A stretch of 64,000 bases of DNA from Hyphomicrobiales bacterium. Its GTDB lineage: Bacteria > Pseudomonadota > Alphaproteobacteria > Rhizobiales > Rhizobiaceae. The notes under the pieces were generated by a model. It was given only the letters and a program-made list of their open reading frames with translations. It made no database searches and was not told where the DNA came from. Location: contig UBJR01000005.1 in assembly GCA_900465675.1 (NCBI GenBank), forward strand, positions 124,001 to 188,000. Direction: 5' to 3'. A program made the position numbers and the translations under genes. Shown piece after piece: positions 17,710 through 25,386 of this stretch (position 1 is the first letter of the stretch; each line of letters begins with the position of its first letter).

Positions 17710-18741
17710 ATGATCGGCGTCGGGTTGCTGGGATCGGGTTTCATTGGCGAATGCTATGCCGATGCACTGCTTGACGTCCGCAATGCGGAGTTGCGCAGCT
17801 GCTATTCTCGCAGCGGCAAGCGGGCCGAGGAATTTGCGGCCAAGTGGCGGATCAAGACCCATGCCACGATGGATGCCCTTTGCGCCGACCCTTCCGTTGA
17901 TCTTGTCATCATCGCCCTCCCGAACGAGGTGCATCTCGAGGCGACAAGAATTGCCGCAAAACACAAGAAGGCCGTGGTCTGCACCAAGCCGCTTGCCCGC
18001 ACCGAAGCCGAGGCCGCAGAGATGCTCAAGCTGGTAACCGAGGCAGGCGTCTGGCACGGATATGCAGAGAGTTCGGTCTTCTCCCCGAACACAGCCAAGG
18101 CTTACGAAATGCTGAAGGCCGGCGGCATCGGCAAGCTGCTGACGATGCGTGCTCGCGAGGCCCATTCGGGTCCGCATGCGCCGCACTTCTGGGATGCGGA
18201 GACGGCGGGCGGGGGCGCTTTGCTTGACATGGGCTGCCACACCGTAGAATCAGCACGGCATTTCTTCGGAAAGGACAATCCCGTGACCGAGGTGATGGCC
18301 TGGGGTTCGACGATGGTGCATGGCGACAAGACGACCGGTGAGGATGCCGCGATCGCACTTCTGAAATTTGCCGGTGGCGAGCTGGCGACCATCGAATCTT
18401 CCTGGATCGAAAAGGGCGGCATGCAGCTGCGTCATGAGCTCGTCGGCTCCGAGGGGCGCATCGTCACCGACAGTTCTGTCGGTCCCGTCTGGGGCTTCGT
18501 CGGCAAGCCTGTCGGCTATACTGTCGAGAAGGCGGATGCCGAGACCGGCTGGGTGTATCCCGTACCGGAAGAGACGCGCGCCTATGGCTTCTCGCAGCAG
18601 ATGCGCCATTTCGTCGATTGCTTCGCAGCCGGCAAGGCTCCGTCCGAAACCTACGAAGACGGGGTTATCGTCAACAGGATCATCGATGCATGCTACCGGT
18701 CCATGAAAACCAGGCAGTGGGAAAAGGTAGCGGTGAACTGA
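17710..18741 (+). CDS. Gfo/Idh/MocA-family oxidoreductase
   Basis: This 343-residue protein is an NAD(P)-dependent sugar dehydrogenase of the glucose-fructose oxidoreductase family. A Rossmann domain lies at residues 1-120, with the dinucleotide motif GLLGSGFIG at 5-13 and the catalytic KP block in VVCTKPLAR near 95-103. A C-terminal alpha/beta substrate domain follows. The start at 17710 is supported by GGAGGGG nine bases upstream; the frame is open for 177 bases further up but that part is promoter. The stop overlaps the regulator's start (TGATG), so the two are coupled. It probably oxidises the imported sugar or its phosphate. Confidence 0.9.
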   Translation: MIGVGLLGSGFIGECYADALLDVRNAELRSCYSRSGKRAEEFAAKWRIKTHATMDALCADPSVDLVIIALPNEVHLEATRIAAKHKKAVVCTKPLARTEAEAAEMLKLVTEAGVWHGYAESSVFSPNTAKAYEMLKAGGIGKLLTMRAREAHSGPHAPHFWDAETAGGGALLDMGCHTVESARHFFGKDNPVTEVMAWGSTMVHGDKTTGEDAAIALLKFAGGELATIESSWIEKGGMQLRHELVGSEGRIVTDSSVGPVWGFVGKPVGYTVEKADAETGWVYPVPEETRAYGFSQQMRHFVDCFAAGKAPSETYEDGVIVNRIIDACYRSMKTRQWEKVAVN

Positions 18742-19508
18742 TGATCGGAAATGAAGGCCAGCCGGGACCTTTGCAGTCGGATTCTCCCGAGCCCCTGTGG
18801 CAGCAGGCCGCAAAGGCGATCATGAAAGAGATTGCAGCCGGCAAGCTGGCGTCGGGAAACCGTCTGCCGCCGGAACGCGATTTGCTGACCCGGCTATCGA
18901 TCAGTCGCGTAACGCTGCGCCGCGCGCTGCAGAGCCTGGTGACTGACGGCGTGCTGGTGTCTTCGCACGGCCGTGGCTGGTACGTGGCAACGGAAGCGCA
19001 TCAGGAATTTCCCCAGACGCTTGAATCCTTCAGCGAAACCGCTGCCCGCCTCGGCCTCGCGCCATCCTCGGACGTGCTGCGTGCCGAAGGGGCGCCCGCA
19101 AGCCTCGATGAGGCAGAAGAGCTCGGCATTGCGCCCGGCGCGCCGGTCTTTCATCTCGACCGCATACGTCGGCTGGATGGCGTGCCGGTTGCCGTCGATA
19201 CGTCGTTCTTCCCGATGATCCGCGGGCTCGATATGTCGGGTGTCGATTTCAAGACGGCTTCGCTTTTCAAGCTGCTGACCGGTGCCGGCTTTGACCTGGC
19301 GCGCGCCGAATCGACGATCGAGGCGCACGCCGCAGACAAGACGCTTGCCCGCCATCTCGGCATCGAGCAGGGCATGCCGATCCTCGCCATGCGCCAGCTT
19401 GTCGAAGACAGCAGCGGGCGGCCGGTCATGGCATCGACGATCCGCTACGCAGGCGACCGCTACCGCCTGCGGACATCTTTTTCACGCACTGCGAAGACCG
19501 GCGGGTGA
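18741..19508 (+). CDS. GntR-family regulator with UTRA effector domain (HutC subfamily)
   Basis: This 255-residue regulator has a winged HTH at about residues 15-80 (LPPERDLLTRLSISRVTLRRAL, then the wing SSHGRGWYV) and a UTRA ligand domain (about 90-245, with the FSETAARLG and TSFFPM-like blocks). UTRA domains in this subfamily usually sense phosphorylated sugars or amino acids; NagR senses glucosamine-6-phosphate and GlcNAc-6-phosphate. The ATG overlaps the stop of the preceding dehydrogenase gene by one base. It probably controls the divergent locus, consistent with an amino-sugar signal. Confidence 0.88.
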   Translation: MIGNEGQPGPLQSDSPEPLWQQAAKAIMKEIAAGKLASGNRLPPERDLLTRLSISRVTLRRALQSLVTDGVLVSSHGRGWYVATEAHQEFPQTLESFSETAARLGLAPSSDVLRAEGAPASLDEAEELGIAPGAPVFHLDRIRRLDGVPVAVDTSFFPMIRGLDMSGVDFKTASLFKLLTGAGFDLARAESTIEAHAADKTLARHLGIEQGMPILAMRQLVEDSSGRPVMASTIRYAGDRYRLRTSFSRTAKTGG

Positions 19509-19583
19509 CGCCGTCCGTCCATCCGGCACGCGCTGGCCAAAGCCGCGGCCGCACATCATTTCAGGACCAAGGAGAAGACCGCA

Positions 19584-20582
19584 ATGGTCAAAGGTTATAT
19601 TTCGCTGGCTGACGCGCGCGCCTCCCAGGCCAATGCGCTGGAAACCGCGATTGCTGCAATTGGCAGCGAAGTTCGCAATGCTTCCAGCGCGCTGAAAGGC
19701 GCGGGCCCGATCTTCATGGGTATCGGCGCAAGCTTTGCAGCGAGTTCGGCTGCCGTCTGGGCCTTGCGGTCCCGCGGTGTGCATTCGTGGCGCCTCAATG
19801 GCGGCGAATATCCGATCCCCTTCCCCGCATCCAGCCATCCGGTGATCGCCGTCTCGCAAAGCGGCAAGAGCACCGAGACGCTTGCCGTGCTGAACTCGAT
19901 CGAGCGCAGCCTGCGCATATCGGTGGTCAACGCCAAGGATTCCCCCGTCGCGGCCGCCTCGTCGGCCAATATTTCGCTCGGCGCAATCCCAGACAGCTAC
20001 GCATCGACGATTGGCTATACGGCAACGATCGCAGCTCTTGGCATGATCGCCGAGGCCTGGGATGGCGGCGCAATCGATACGTCCTGGTCTGATCTCCCCA
20101 CTGCCTTCCGCACCGTCGAGCAGAAGCTCAAGACGCAGACCGGCGAGATTCTCGCACGCATGACGGACGCGGTATATGTCGATTGCGCCGGGATTGCCCC
20201 TTCAGCCGGTTCGGCTGAAGTCGGCGCGCTGCTGCTACGCGAGATCGCCCGCATCCCTTCGACCGGCATGTCGACCAGGCAATATCTGCATGGCGCGATG
20301 GAATCGGCCGGCAAGGGCGTGCATATTCTCTTTGGCGACGAGCGGGAGGCGGAATTGGCATCGACCCTGGCAAAAGCCGGTCATCACACGATCCTTGCCG
20401 GCCCCGTGCAAGCCGCAGCCAGCGATTGGCTGACCTATATACCGCTACCGCGCGTCAGCATCACCCAGCGGCCAATCCTCGAGGCCGTCATCATGCAGAC
20501 CATTGCGGTTGAAACCGCGCTTGCCCGCGGGCTCGATCCCGATGCCTTCGTCTTCCACCACAACGACACCAAGGTAGCCTGA
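19584..20582 (+). CDS. SIS-domain protein (GlmS/AgaS-like sugar isomerase or deaminase)
   Basis: This 332-residue cytosolic protein is built of two SIS (sugar isomerase) domains, one at about residues 35-165 and one at about 190-320. Phosphosugar-binding motifs include GIGASFAASSAAV and VSQSGKSTET, the second being the classical Ser-rich loop that grips the phosphate. It lacks the glutaminase half of GlmS, so it resembles AgaS/FrlB-type enzymes, which deaminate or isomerise amino-sugar phosphates or deglycate fructosamine phosphates. It follows the regulator after 75 bp and is 2 bp upstream of a sugar kinase gene whose product it may consume. Confidence 0.87.
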   Translation: MVKGYISLADARASQANALETAIAAIGSEVRNASSALKGAGPIFMGIGASFAASSAAVWALRSRGVHSWRLNGGEYPIPFPASSHPVIAVSQSGKSTETLAVLNSIERSLRISVVNAKDSPVAAASSANISLGAIPDSYASTIGYTATIAALGMIAEAWDGGAIDTSWSDLPTAFRTVEQKLKTQTGEILARMTDAVYVDCAGIAPSAGSAEVGALLLREIARIPSTGMSTRQYLHGAMESAGKGVHILFGDEREAELASTLAKAGHHTILAGPVQAAASDWLTYIPLPRVSITQRPILEAVIMQTIAVETALARGLDPDAFVFHHNDTKVA

Positions 20583-20584
20583 CG

Positions 20585-21481
20585 ATGGATAGCAGTGAAT
20601 GTCTTGTGGCGCTTGATGTCGGTGGGACGAAGACGCATCTGGTCGTGGAAACGCTGGCCGGTGCGCGTATTCTGGACACGGTCATCTCCAGTCAGGATTG
20701 GGACGCGGAGCCCGCGTCTCACGGCGCCGATTGGCTGGCTTCGCGCCTGCGCGCCACCCTGCCCGCTGGTCTTTCGATCGCCTCCATTGCCTTCGGTGCG
20801 CAGGGAATCAACAATCCCTCGATCGGGCGGGATCTTGAAGCGGCGTTGCTCGATCGGGGATATCGCGTTCGAGCAGTCAACGATGCGGCACTCATCGTGC
20901 CTGCTGCCGGGCTCCGTCAGGGTATCGGCGTCATAGCGGGTACCGGCGCCATCGCCGTTGGAACGGATGGCTCGGGGCAACCGATTTCGGCGGGCGGATG
21001 GGGATGCGTGATTGGCGACGAAGGTGGTGCGGCCGCATTGGTGCGCGAGGCAGCCCGGGCTGCGCTGAGAGCAAATGACGAAGGCAAGCCAGATGACGGA
21101 TTGCTCTCGGCATTGATTGCCGATTTCGGCGTCGAGGATGCCGAGCGGCTGACCCGCAAGGTCAACGACGACCCGACGGCCGAGAACTGGGCACCGCATT
21201 GCACTGCCATTTTCGATGCCGCAGACGGCGGATCGCAACTGGCGGTGAACGTCATCTCGGAGGGCGCCGGCTATCTTGCGGCGCTTGTCGCCCAGCTCAA
21301 AAATCGGGGGGCGACAGGCGATGACGTCGTCGTGGCGGGCAGCGTGATCGTTAAACAGGCGCGTCTGCTCGACGCGTTCAAGCGCGCACTCGGCAAGCAG
21401 CATCCGCGGCTTGCTGTGCATGTGCTCGACGTCTCACCGGTCGAGGGTGCAGTCTTTCTGGCCCGCGCGGCGATTGGATAA
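20585..21481 (+). CDS. BadF/BadG/BcrA/BcrD-type ATPase, N-acetylglucosamine kinase-like
   Basis: This 298-residue member of the ASKHA superfamily has the phosphate-1 motif ALDVGGTKTH at residues 9-18, a VNDAAL segment with the catalytic-type Asp near 100, and GTGAIAVG near 120. The family includes eukaryote-like N-acetylglucosamine kinases and bacterial amino-sugar kinases. It starts 2 bp after the SIS gene, so the two are surely cotranscribed. Together with the importer and UTRA regulator this suggests that uptake is followed by phosphorylation and deamination or isomerisation of an amino sugar. The exact substrate is not known. Confidence 0.87.
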   Translation: MDSSECLVALDVGGTKTHLVVETLAGARILDTVISSQDWDAEPASHGADWLASRLRATLPAGLSIASIAFGAQGINNPSIGRDLEAALLDRGYRVRAVNDAALIVPAAGLRQGIGVIAGTGAIAVGTDGSGQPISAGGWGCVIGDEGGAAALVREAARAALRANDEGKPDDGLLSALIADFGVEDAERLTRKVNDDPTAENWAPHCTAIFDAADGGSQLAVNVISEGAGYLAALVAQLKNRGATGDDVVVAGSVIVKQARLLDAFKRALGKQHPRLAVHVLDVSPVEGAVFLARAAIG

Positions 21482-21596
21482 TCGGAGATTGGGAGCCGGT
21501 CCATGAGGCGACAGAGGCGTCGCCTTGTAAAATCGGCACTCGCGGAAACCTTGCACGCGGCCCAGCATCAAATAAGCTTCCACAACGAGAAGCCAG

Positions 21597-22286
21597 ATGC
21601 AGGCGTTCGAGAATTCACCGCGACTATCCTTCGCCACCGACGAAGCAATACTTGTCCGCCGGGCGTCCACAGGCGACGCGCAGGCGATCCGCGAGATCAT
21701 CCGGTTTCACAATCAGCGGCTCTACCGGCTTGTCCGGGCGGTTCTTCACAGCAATGCGGAAGCAGAGGAAGCGCTGCAGGACACCTATCTCCAGGCCTTT
21801 TCAAAGCTTTCCGATTTCGACGGCGCGGCGTCGCTCTCGACCTGGCTTTCGCGTATCGCACTGAATACTGCCTTCATGCGGTTGCGCGCCGAAAAGCGGC
21901 TCAAACGCTCGATCCCTCCGTCTGGCCAGCCGCAAGCCGAGATCATCGCGCTCCACCCTTCATCATCCACCATCGACCCGGAGCGCGGCATGGCGCAGCG
22001 ACAGCTTCTTCAGCTCGTAGAGCAGGCAACCGATGCCCTTCCGGAGGACTTTCGCATCGTGTTCGTTGCCCGCGTCATCGAGGGGCTGGATATCGGAGAG
22101 ACGGCCACGCTGCTCGATATTCCCGCGGCAACGGTCAAGACGCGGCTTCACCGCGCCCGCAAACTCATTCGCAAGCAGCTGGAAGAGCAGATCGGGCCGA
22201 TCCTGATGGACGCCTTCCCCTTCGCCGGCAGGCGCTGCGAGCGGTTGACCGAAGCCGTGATCGCCAAACTCGGGCTGAAGAACTGA
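21597..22286 (+). CDS. RNA polymerase sigma factor, ECF subfamily
   Basis: This 229-residue protein has sigma region 2 at about residues 30-95 (YRLVRAVLHSNAEAEEALQDTYLQAF, the DNA-melting and core-binding part) and region 4 at about 145-200 (LPEDFRIVFVARVIEGLDIGETA, then IPAATVKTRLHRARK). A 30-residue C-terminal tail contains AFPFAGRRCERL, a block I recall from ECF factors that are followed by DUF4142 genes. No anti-sigma gene is visible next to it. It is followed by a DUF4142 exported protein and a cupredoxin, which may be its regulon. The signal that controls it is unknown. Confidence 0.92.
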   Translation: MQAFENSPRLSFATDEAILVRRASTGDAQAIREIIRFHNQRLYRLVRAVLHSNAEAEEALQDTYLQAFSKLSDFDGAASLSTWLSRIALNTAFMRLRAEKRLKRSIPPSGQPQAEIIALHPSSSTIDPERGMAQRQLLQLVEQATDALPEDFRIVFVARVIEGLDIGETATLLDIPAATVKTRLHRARKLIRKQLEEQIGPILMDAFPFAGRRCERLTEAVIAKLGLKN

Positions 22287-22370
22287 CGGGAACCTCTCCG
22301 GCGGCGCGGCATCCAATGCTGCGTACGTTGAAACAGGCGCCGGCGATCCCGCCGCGCCAAGGAGATCCCG

Positions 22371-22892
22371 ATTAAAACCTTCATTTCCGCCATCGCTACG
22401 AGCTGCCTTCTCCTCGCCGCCGGCCAATCGCTCGCAGCCGACAAGCCGACCGATCCGCAGATCGCCCATATCGCCTATACGGCAGGCGCGATCGACGTGG
22501 ACGCCGCCAAGCTTGCCCTTTCGAAGACCAAGAACAAGGACGTCGAGGCATTCGCGCAATCGATGAAAAAGGACCATGAAGCGGTCAACGAAAAGGCGCT
22601 CGCGCTCGTCAAAAAGCTGAAGGTCACGCCTGAAGACAACCCGACGAGCCAGGCGCTTGCAAAGGCCGCCAAGGAAAAGCAGACCGAACTCAGCAAGCTG
22701 GACGGCGCCGCCTTCGACAAGGCCTACATCGACAACGAGGTTGCCTATCACAAGCAGGTCAACGGCGCGCTGGAAACCGTCCTTATCCCATCGGCAGAGA
22801 ACAAGGACCTCAAAAGCCTGCTCGAAACCGGGCTGAAGCTGTTCCAGGGGCATGAGCAGCATGCCGAGCATGTTGCCATGGAGCTGAAATGA
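22371..22892 (+). CDS. DUF4142 exported protein, apparent ATT start codon
   Basis: This 173-residue periplasmic protein has a DUF4142 four-helix, ferritin-like domain (about residues 35-170). An ideal Shine-Dalgarno AAGGAG (22359-22364) is followed after six bases by ATT, then by a textbook signal peptide (KTFISAIATSCLLLAAG... ending SLAA-D). No ATG, GTG or TTG occurs in frame between the upstream stop (22329-22331) and a GTG at 22497, which lies well inside the domain. ATT is therefore the likely initiation codon, or an ATG has been lost. The gene overlaps the cupredoxin start by 4 bases (ATGA). The function of DUF4142 proteins is not established; many are stress-linked. Confidence 0.8.
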   Translation: MKTFISAIATSCLLLAAGQSLAADKPTDPQIAHIAYTAGAIDVDAAKLALSKTKNKDVEAFAQSMKKDHEAVNEKALALVKKLKVTPEDNPTSQALAKAAKEKQTELSKLDGAAFDKAYIDNEVAYHKQVNGALETVLIPSAENKDLKSLLETGLKLFQGHEQHAEHVAMELK

Positions 22893-23221
22893 TCTCAGTG
22901 CCGATGAAGTGCAGAAGCTTCCTGCTGACGGGAGTAGTCGTTGCGGCCGGCGCATCGCTGGCGCGCGCCCATAACGGCAAGATACATGTGACGGTCGAAA
23001 ATCTCGGCTTCTCGCCTGCAGACACCGAGGCGAAAGTCGGCGAGACCATCGAATGGAAGAATAAGGATCCGTTCGATCATACCGCCACCGTCAACGGCGG
23101 CTGGGAGGTGACCATCCCCGCCGGCCAGAAAGCGACGCACCTGGTCACCGCCGGTGACACGGTGGAATATTTCTGCCGCTTCCATCCCAACATGAAGGGG
23201 CACATCAAGGTCGTGTCCTAG
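22889..23221 (+). CDS. Cupredoxin (plastocyanin/amicyanin-like blue copper protein)
   Basis: This 110-residue exported protein has a signal peptide over about residues 1-28 (ending ARA-H) and a single cupredoxin domain. Type-1 copper ligands are visible as His64 in FDHT, then Cys96, His99 and Met102 in the loop FCRFHPNM. The short C-x2-H-x2-M loop matches amicyanin or pseudoazurin-like proteins. It probably carries electrons or handles copper in the periplasm. Its ATG overlaps the DUF4142 stop, so they are coupled, and both probably depend on the ECF sigma factor encoded upstream. Confidence 0.9.
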   Translation: MISVPMKCRSFLLTGVVVAAGASLARAHNGKIHVTVENLGFSPADTEAKVGETIEWKNKDPFDHTATVNGGWEVTIPAGQKATHLVTAGDTVEYFCRFHPNMKGHIKVVS

Positions 23222-23230
23222 AGAAAAAAC

Positions 23231-23258
23231 ACGCCGCCAGGGACGCCTCTGGCGGCGT
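23231..23258. terminator. Perfect 10-bp stem-loop after the cupredoxin gene
   Basis: ACGCCGCCAG and CTGGCGGCGT form a perfect 10-bp stem with an 8-base loop, beginning 9 bases after the cupredoxin stop. The homopolymer run (AAAAAA) lies before the stem on the plus strand, so the canonical stem plus T-run reads on the minus strand, although no leftward gene ends here. It may still end or stabilise the plus-strand operon. Confidence 0.55.
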
Positions 23259-23396
23259 AGCCTTCGGCGAGTGACCATCGCCGTAGCGCGCGCTTGACCG
23301 ATAGCCGGCATTCGTGTTGATGCAAGGGTTCGAATATCTGAGCCGAGCGAACGGACCGGGCCGAAAAGAGCCGCGCCGCGTGGGGACACTTCTCGC

Positions 23397-24071
23397 ATGT
23401 CGAAATCCAATCTGAGGCGGGACGCCGACCTCCTGCTGCATCGTGGTTCGCGGGTCGAAGGCGCCTACCCGGTCAGCCGCTCCCGCAGGCCGGTCGAGGT
23501 TCAGCGTCTCATCGGTGCGATCGGCAATCTGATGCTTTCGGGCGATACGCCGATGATGGAGAAATTCGTTGCCGGCAAGATCTTTCATCAGCTGCAGTAT
23601 CCCGGCGCCGTTTCCAGCCGGCCCGCCTCACATCTGCGGCTTGGGCCGCAGCTGCAGTTCGCCCTGCGCCAGCTGACGCAGAAAGGCCGGGCTTTCGCGG
23701 AAGTTGCCGCCGCGATCAACGATCTGGCCAAGAGCCTCGATTGGTCGTCGAGCTCGACCGGTCCCTTCGCCAGCATGAATATCGAAAAGGCACACGCCCA
23801 TGCCGTCATCGCCGGAGCGGCGGGCCTCGAAGAGCGCGACGATGTCACGCTCGGGCTGACGATCATGGAGCCCTACAGCCGCTTCCCCGATCATGTCCAA
23901 TACCGTGCCCGGGTTTTCCTGGCGCTGTCGGACTGCGAATTCCTCTGCGACGAAAAAGGCTGGCAGCAGGCTTCGCCGGGGTCGGCCTTCTACAACGAGG
24001 CCGGACACACCGTGGCGATGCGCTGCACCTCGCGGCCCCTGCTGGCCGCCTGGTGCCAGATGGAGCGGTAG
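23397..24071 (+). CDS. Cupin protein of the DMSP-lyase (DddQ/DddL-like) family with altered metal ligands
   Basis: This 224-residue protein is helical up to about residue 120 and has a cupin barrel at 130-224, the layout of bacterial dimethylsulfoniopropionate-lyase-family proteins. The family's ligand block Y-P-x-H-x-H-x-x-x-E-x-Y aligns with F163, P164, H166, Q168, R172 and F174. The first His is therefore kept, the second His is Gln, the Glu is Arg and the catalytic Tyr is Phe. The distal His204 is kept. Such a site should bind metal poorly, so true lyase activity is doubtful and a sensor or different enzyme is possible. It stands alone, with no ddd partner genes beside it. Confidence 0.6.
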   Translation: MSKSNLRRDADLLLHRGSRVEGAYPVSRSRRPVEVQRLIGAIGNLMLSGDTPMMEKFVAGKIFHQLQYPGAVSSRPASHLRLGPQLQFALRQLTQKGRAFAEVAAAINDLAKSLDWSSSSTGPFASMNIEKAHAHAVIAGAAGLEERDDVTLGLTIMEPYSRFPDHVQYRARVFLALSDCEFLCDEKGWQQASPGSAFYNEAGHTVAMRCTSRPLLAAWCQMER

Positions 24072-24108
24072 AGCCCGGCCAGGCTTACCCGGCCGGGTCC
24101 GGCGCAGT

Positions 24109-24717
24109 TTATGCAGCCGCCGGGGTCGGCTCGCCGAGCGACAGCATCAGGCGGTTCGCCCAGTTGAAAAAGGCGGTGCCGTGAATGGCGTCGGCAATCT
24201 CCAGATCATCGAAGCCCTCTTCACGCAGGCGGGCAATCTCCGCCGGGCCAAAGCGCGAAGGCGTGGCCGTCAAGGCCGCCGAAACCTCGGCGACGGCGTT
24301 CCAGCGGCGGCTGCCGAGCTCGGCCTCGACGCCTTCGTCGAGCAGTCGCTGAACGTCGGCCGTGCGTTTCGAATGATGGGACGCGAACCGCGAATGCACC
24401 GAGGCGCAGAAGATGCAGCCGTTGCTGCGGGATGCGGCGGCGGCCGAAAGCTCCCGATCGGCCCGCGGCAAGCCGGCGCGCGTATTGTAGAAGATATCCT
24501 TATCGGTCTTCGTCCTCGCTTCGAGAATTTCCGGATCGCGGGCCAGCAGCATGAAATAGGGAGACTTGGAGCGCGAGGCATCGACGAGACCCGCCCAGTG
24601 CCGCTCGGTGAGTTCGCTTTCTTCCAGCGGCGTCAGCCACGGTGTCCAGCCAATCTCGGATTGGGTAAATGCGTTGGGGCGATTGTCGATCTCAGGATGA
24701 TTGACGGTATCGGTCAT
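24109..24717 (-). CDS. Alkylhydroperoxidase-domain protein (AhpD-like, Avi_7169 family)
   Basis: This 202-residue all-helical protein of the AhpD/carboxymuconolactone decarboxylase fold has the redox motif C101-x2-C104 with His108 (CIFCASVH), the arrangement used by AhpD peroxidases. I recognise the type from a conserved operon family containing two CMD proteins, a luciferase-like monooxygenase and a peptide-type ABC importer. It is the last gene of that leftward operon and follows the second CMD protein by 11 bp. It probably removes peroxide or reduces a product made by the flavin monooxygenase (inference). Confidence 0.85.
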   Translation of the reverse strand: MTDTVNHPEIDNRPNAFTQSEIGWTPWLTPLEESELTERHWAGLVDASRSKSPYFMLLARDPEILEARTKTDKDIFYNTRAGLPRADRELSAAAASRSNGCIFCASVHSRFASHHSKRTADVQRLLDEGVEAELGSRRWNAVAEVSAALTATPSRFGPAEIARLREEGFDDLEIADAIHGTAFFNWANRLMLSLGEPTPAAA

Positions 24718-24728
24718 GACGTTTCTCC

Positions 24729-25361
24729 TTATTCCGCTGCCGCACGCGTGACGCTGCCCTCGCCCGCCGCGCCGAGCGCGGAAAGGCCGGCAGCAACGCG
24801 AATCTGAAACGACAGGAACGCGACGATCTGCGACAGGGTGACGATACCGGTCGTGGTCCAGCCTGCATCAATCAGCTTCTGCAGCGCATCCGGGCTTGCT
24901 TCGCGCGGACGGAAGACCAGCAGATGCGTGTGTTCGAGAGCCGCCGACAGCTTGGCGCCGATCACGGCGCGGCTGAAATCCGAGACGGCATAGGTCAGGC
25001 CTGGAGCATCTTCCGCCGACAGCGGACCGGCCGGATAGCGGCCGTAAGGGCCATCTGCCGCGCCTTTTTCAATCTCCGTCTGGATCGCAGCTGCGAGCGA
25101 CGCGCCGCCCTGCAGCTCGGACAAACCGCCGGCGTAGAAGGCCGACGCCGTCCCGGAGCGGTGCAGGCCGCTGACGAATGCGGCGATCGCGAGCCGCTCG
25201 GCACGCGTTACGTGATCGTCGGACACCGGCTCGAAGAGCGCGAGATAGCTTTTCTGCGCATTCAGCCGCGTCTCCGGACGTTCGGCACGGAGACGGTCGA
25301 GAAAAGACCCCGGCTTGATACCGGCTAGCAGATCAATGATATCGGGTGTGGAAGAACTCAT
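24729..25361 (-). CDS. CMD-domain protein (Avi_7170 family)
   Basis: This 210-residue helical protein of the carboxymuconolactone decarboxylase superfamily lacks the CxxC pair of its downstream neighbour, so it is probably not a redox-active peroxidase. The segment ERLAIAAFVSGLHRSGTASAFY near residues 60-80 occupies the active-site helix of the fold. It lies between the luciferase-like monooxygenase gene (25 bp away) and the AhpD-like gene (11 bp away). Its role is unknown; it may form a hetero-complex with the CxxC protein. Confidence 0.82.
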   Translation of the reverse strand: MSSSTPDIIDLLAGIKPGSFLDRLRAERPETRLNAQKSYLALFEPVSDDHVTRAERLAIAAFVSGLHRSGTASAFYAGGLSELQGGASLAAAIQTEIEKGAADGPYGRYPAGPLSAEDAPGLTYAVSDFSRAVIGAKLSAALEHTHLLVFRPREASPDALQKLIDAGWTTTGIVTLSQIVAFLSFQIRVAAGLSALGAAGEGSVTRAAAE

Positions 25362-25386
25362 GGATTCATACCTTTTCTGGCGGTGA

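Noticed and set aside
22289..22329. GGAAC followed by CGTT, resembling an EcfG general-stress promoter before the DUF4142 gene
   Set aside because: The spacing between the two boxes is about 32 bases rather than the 16 to 17 needed.
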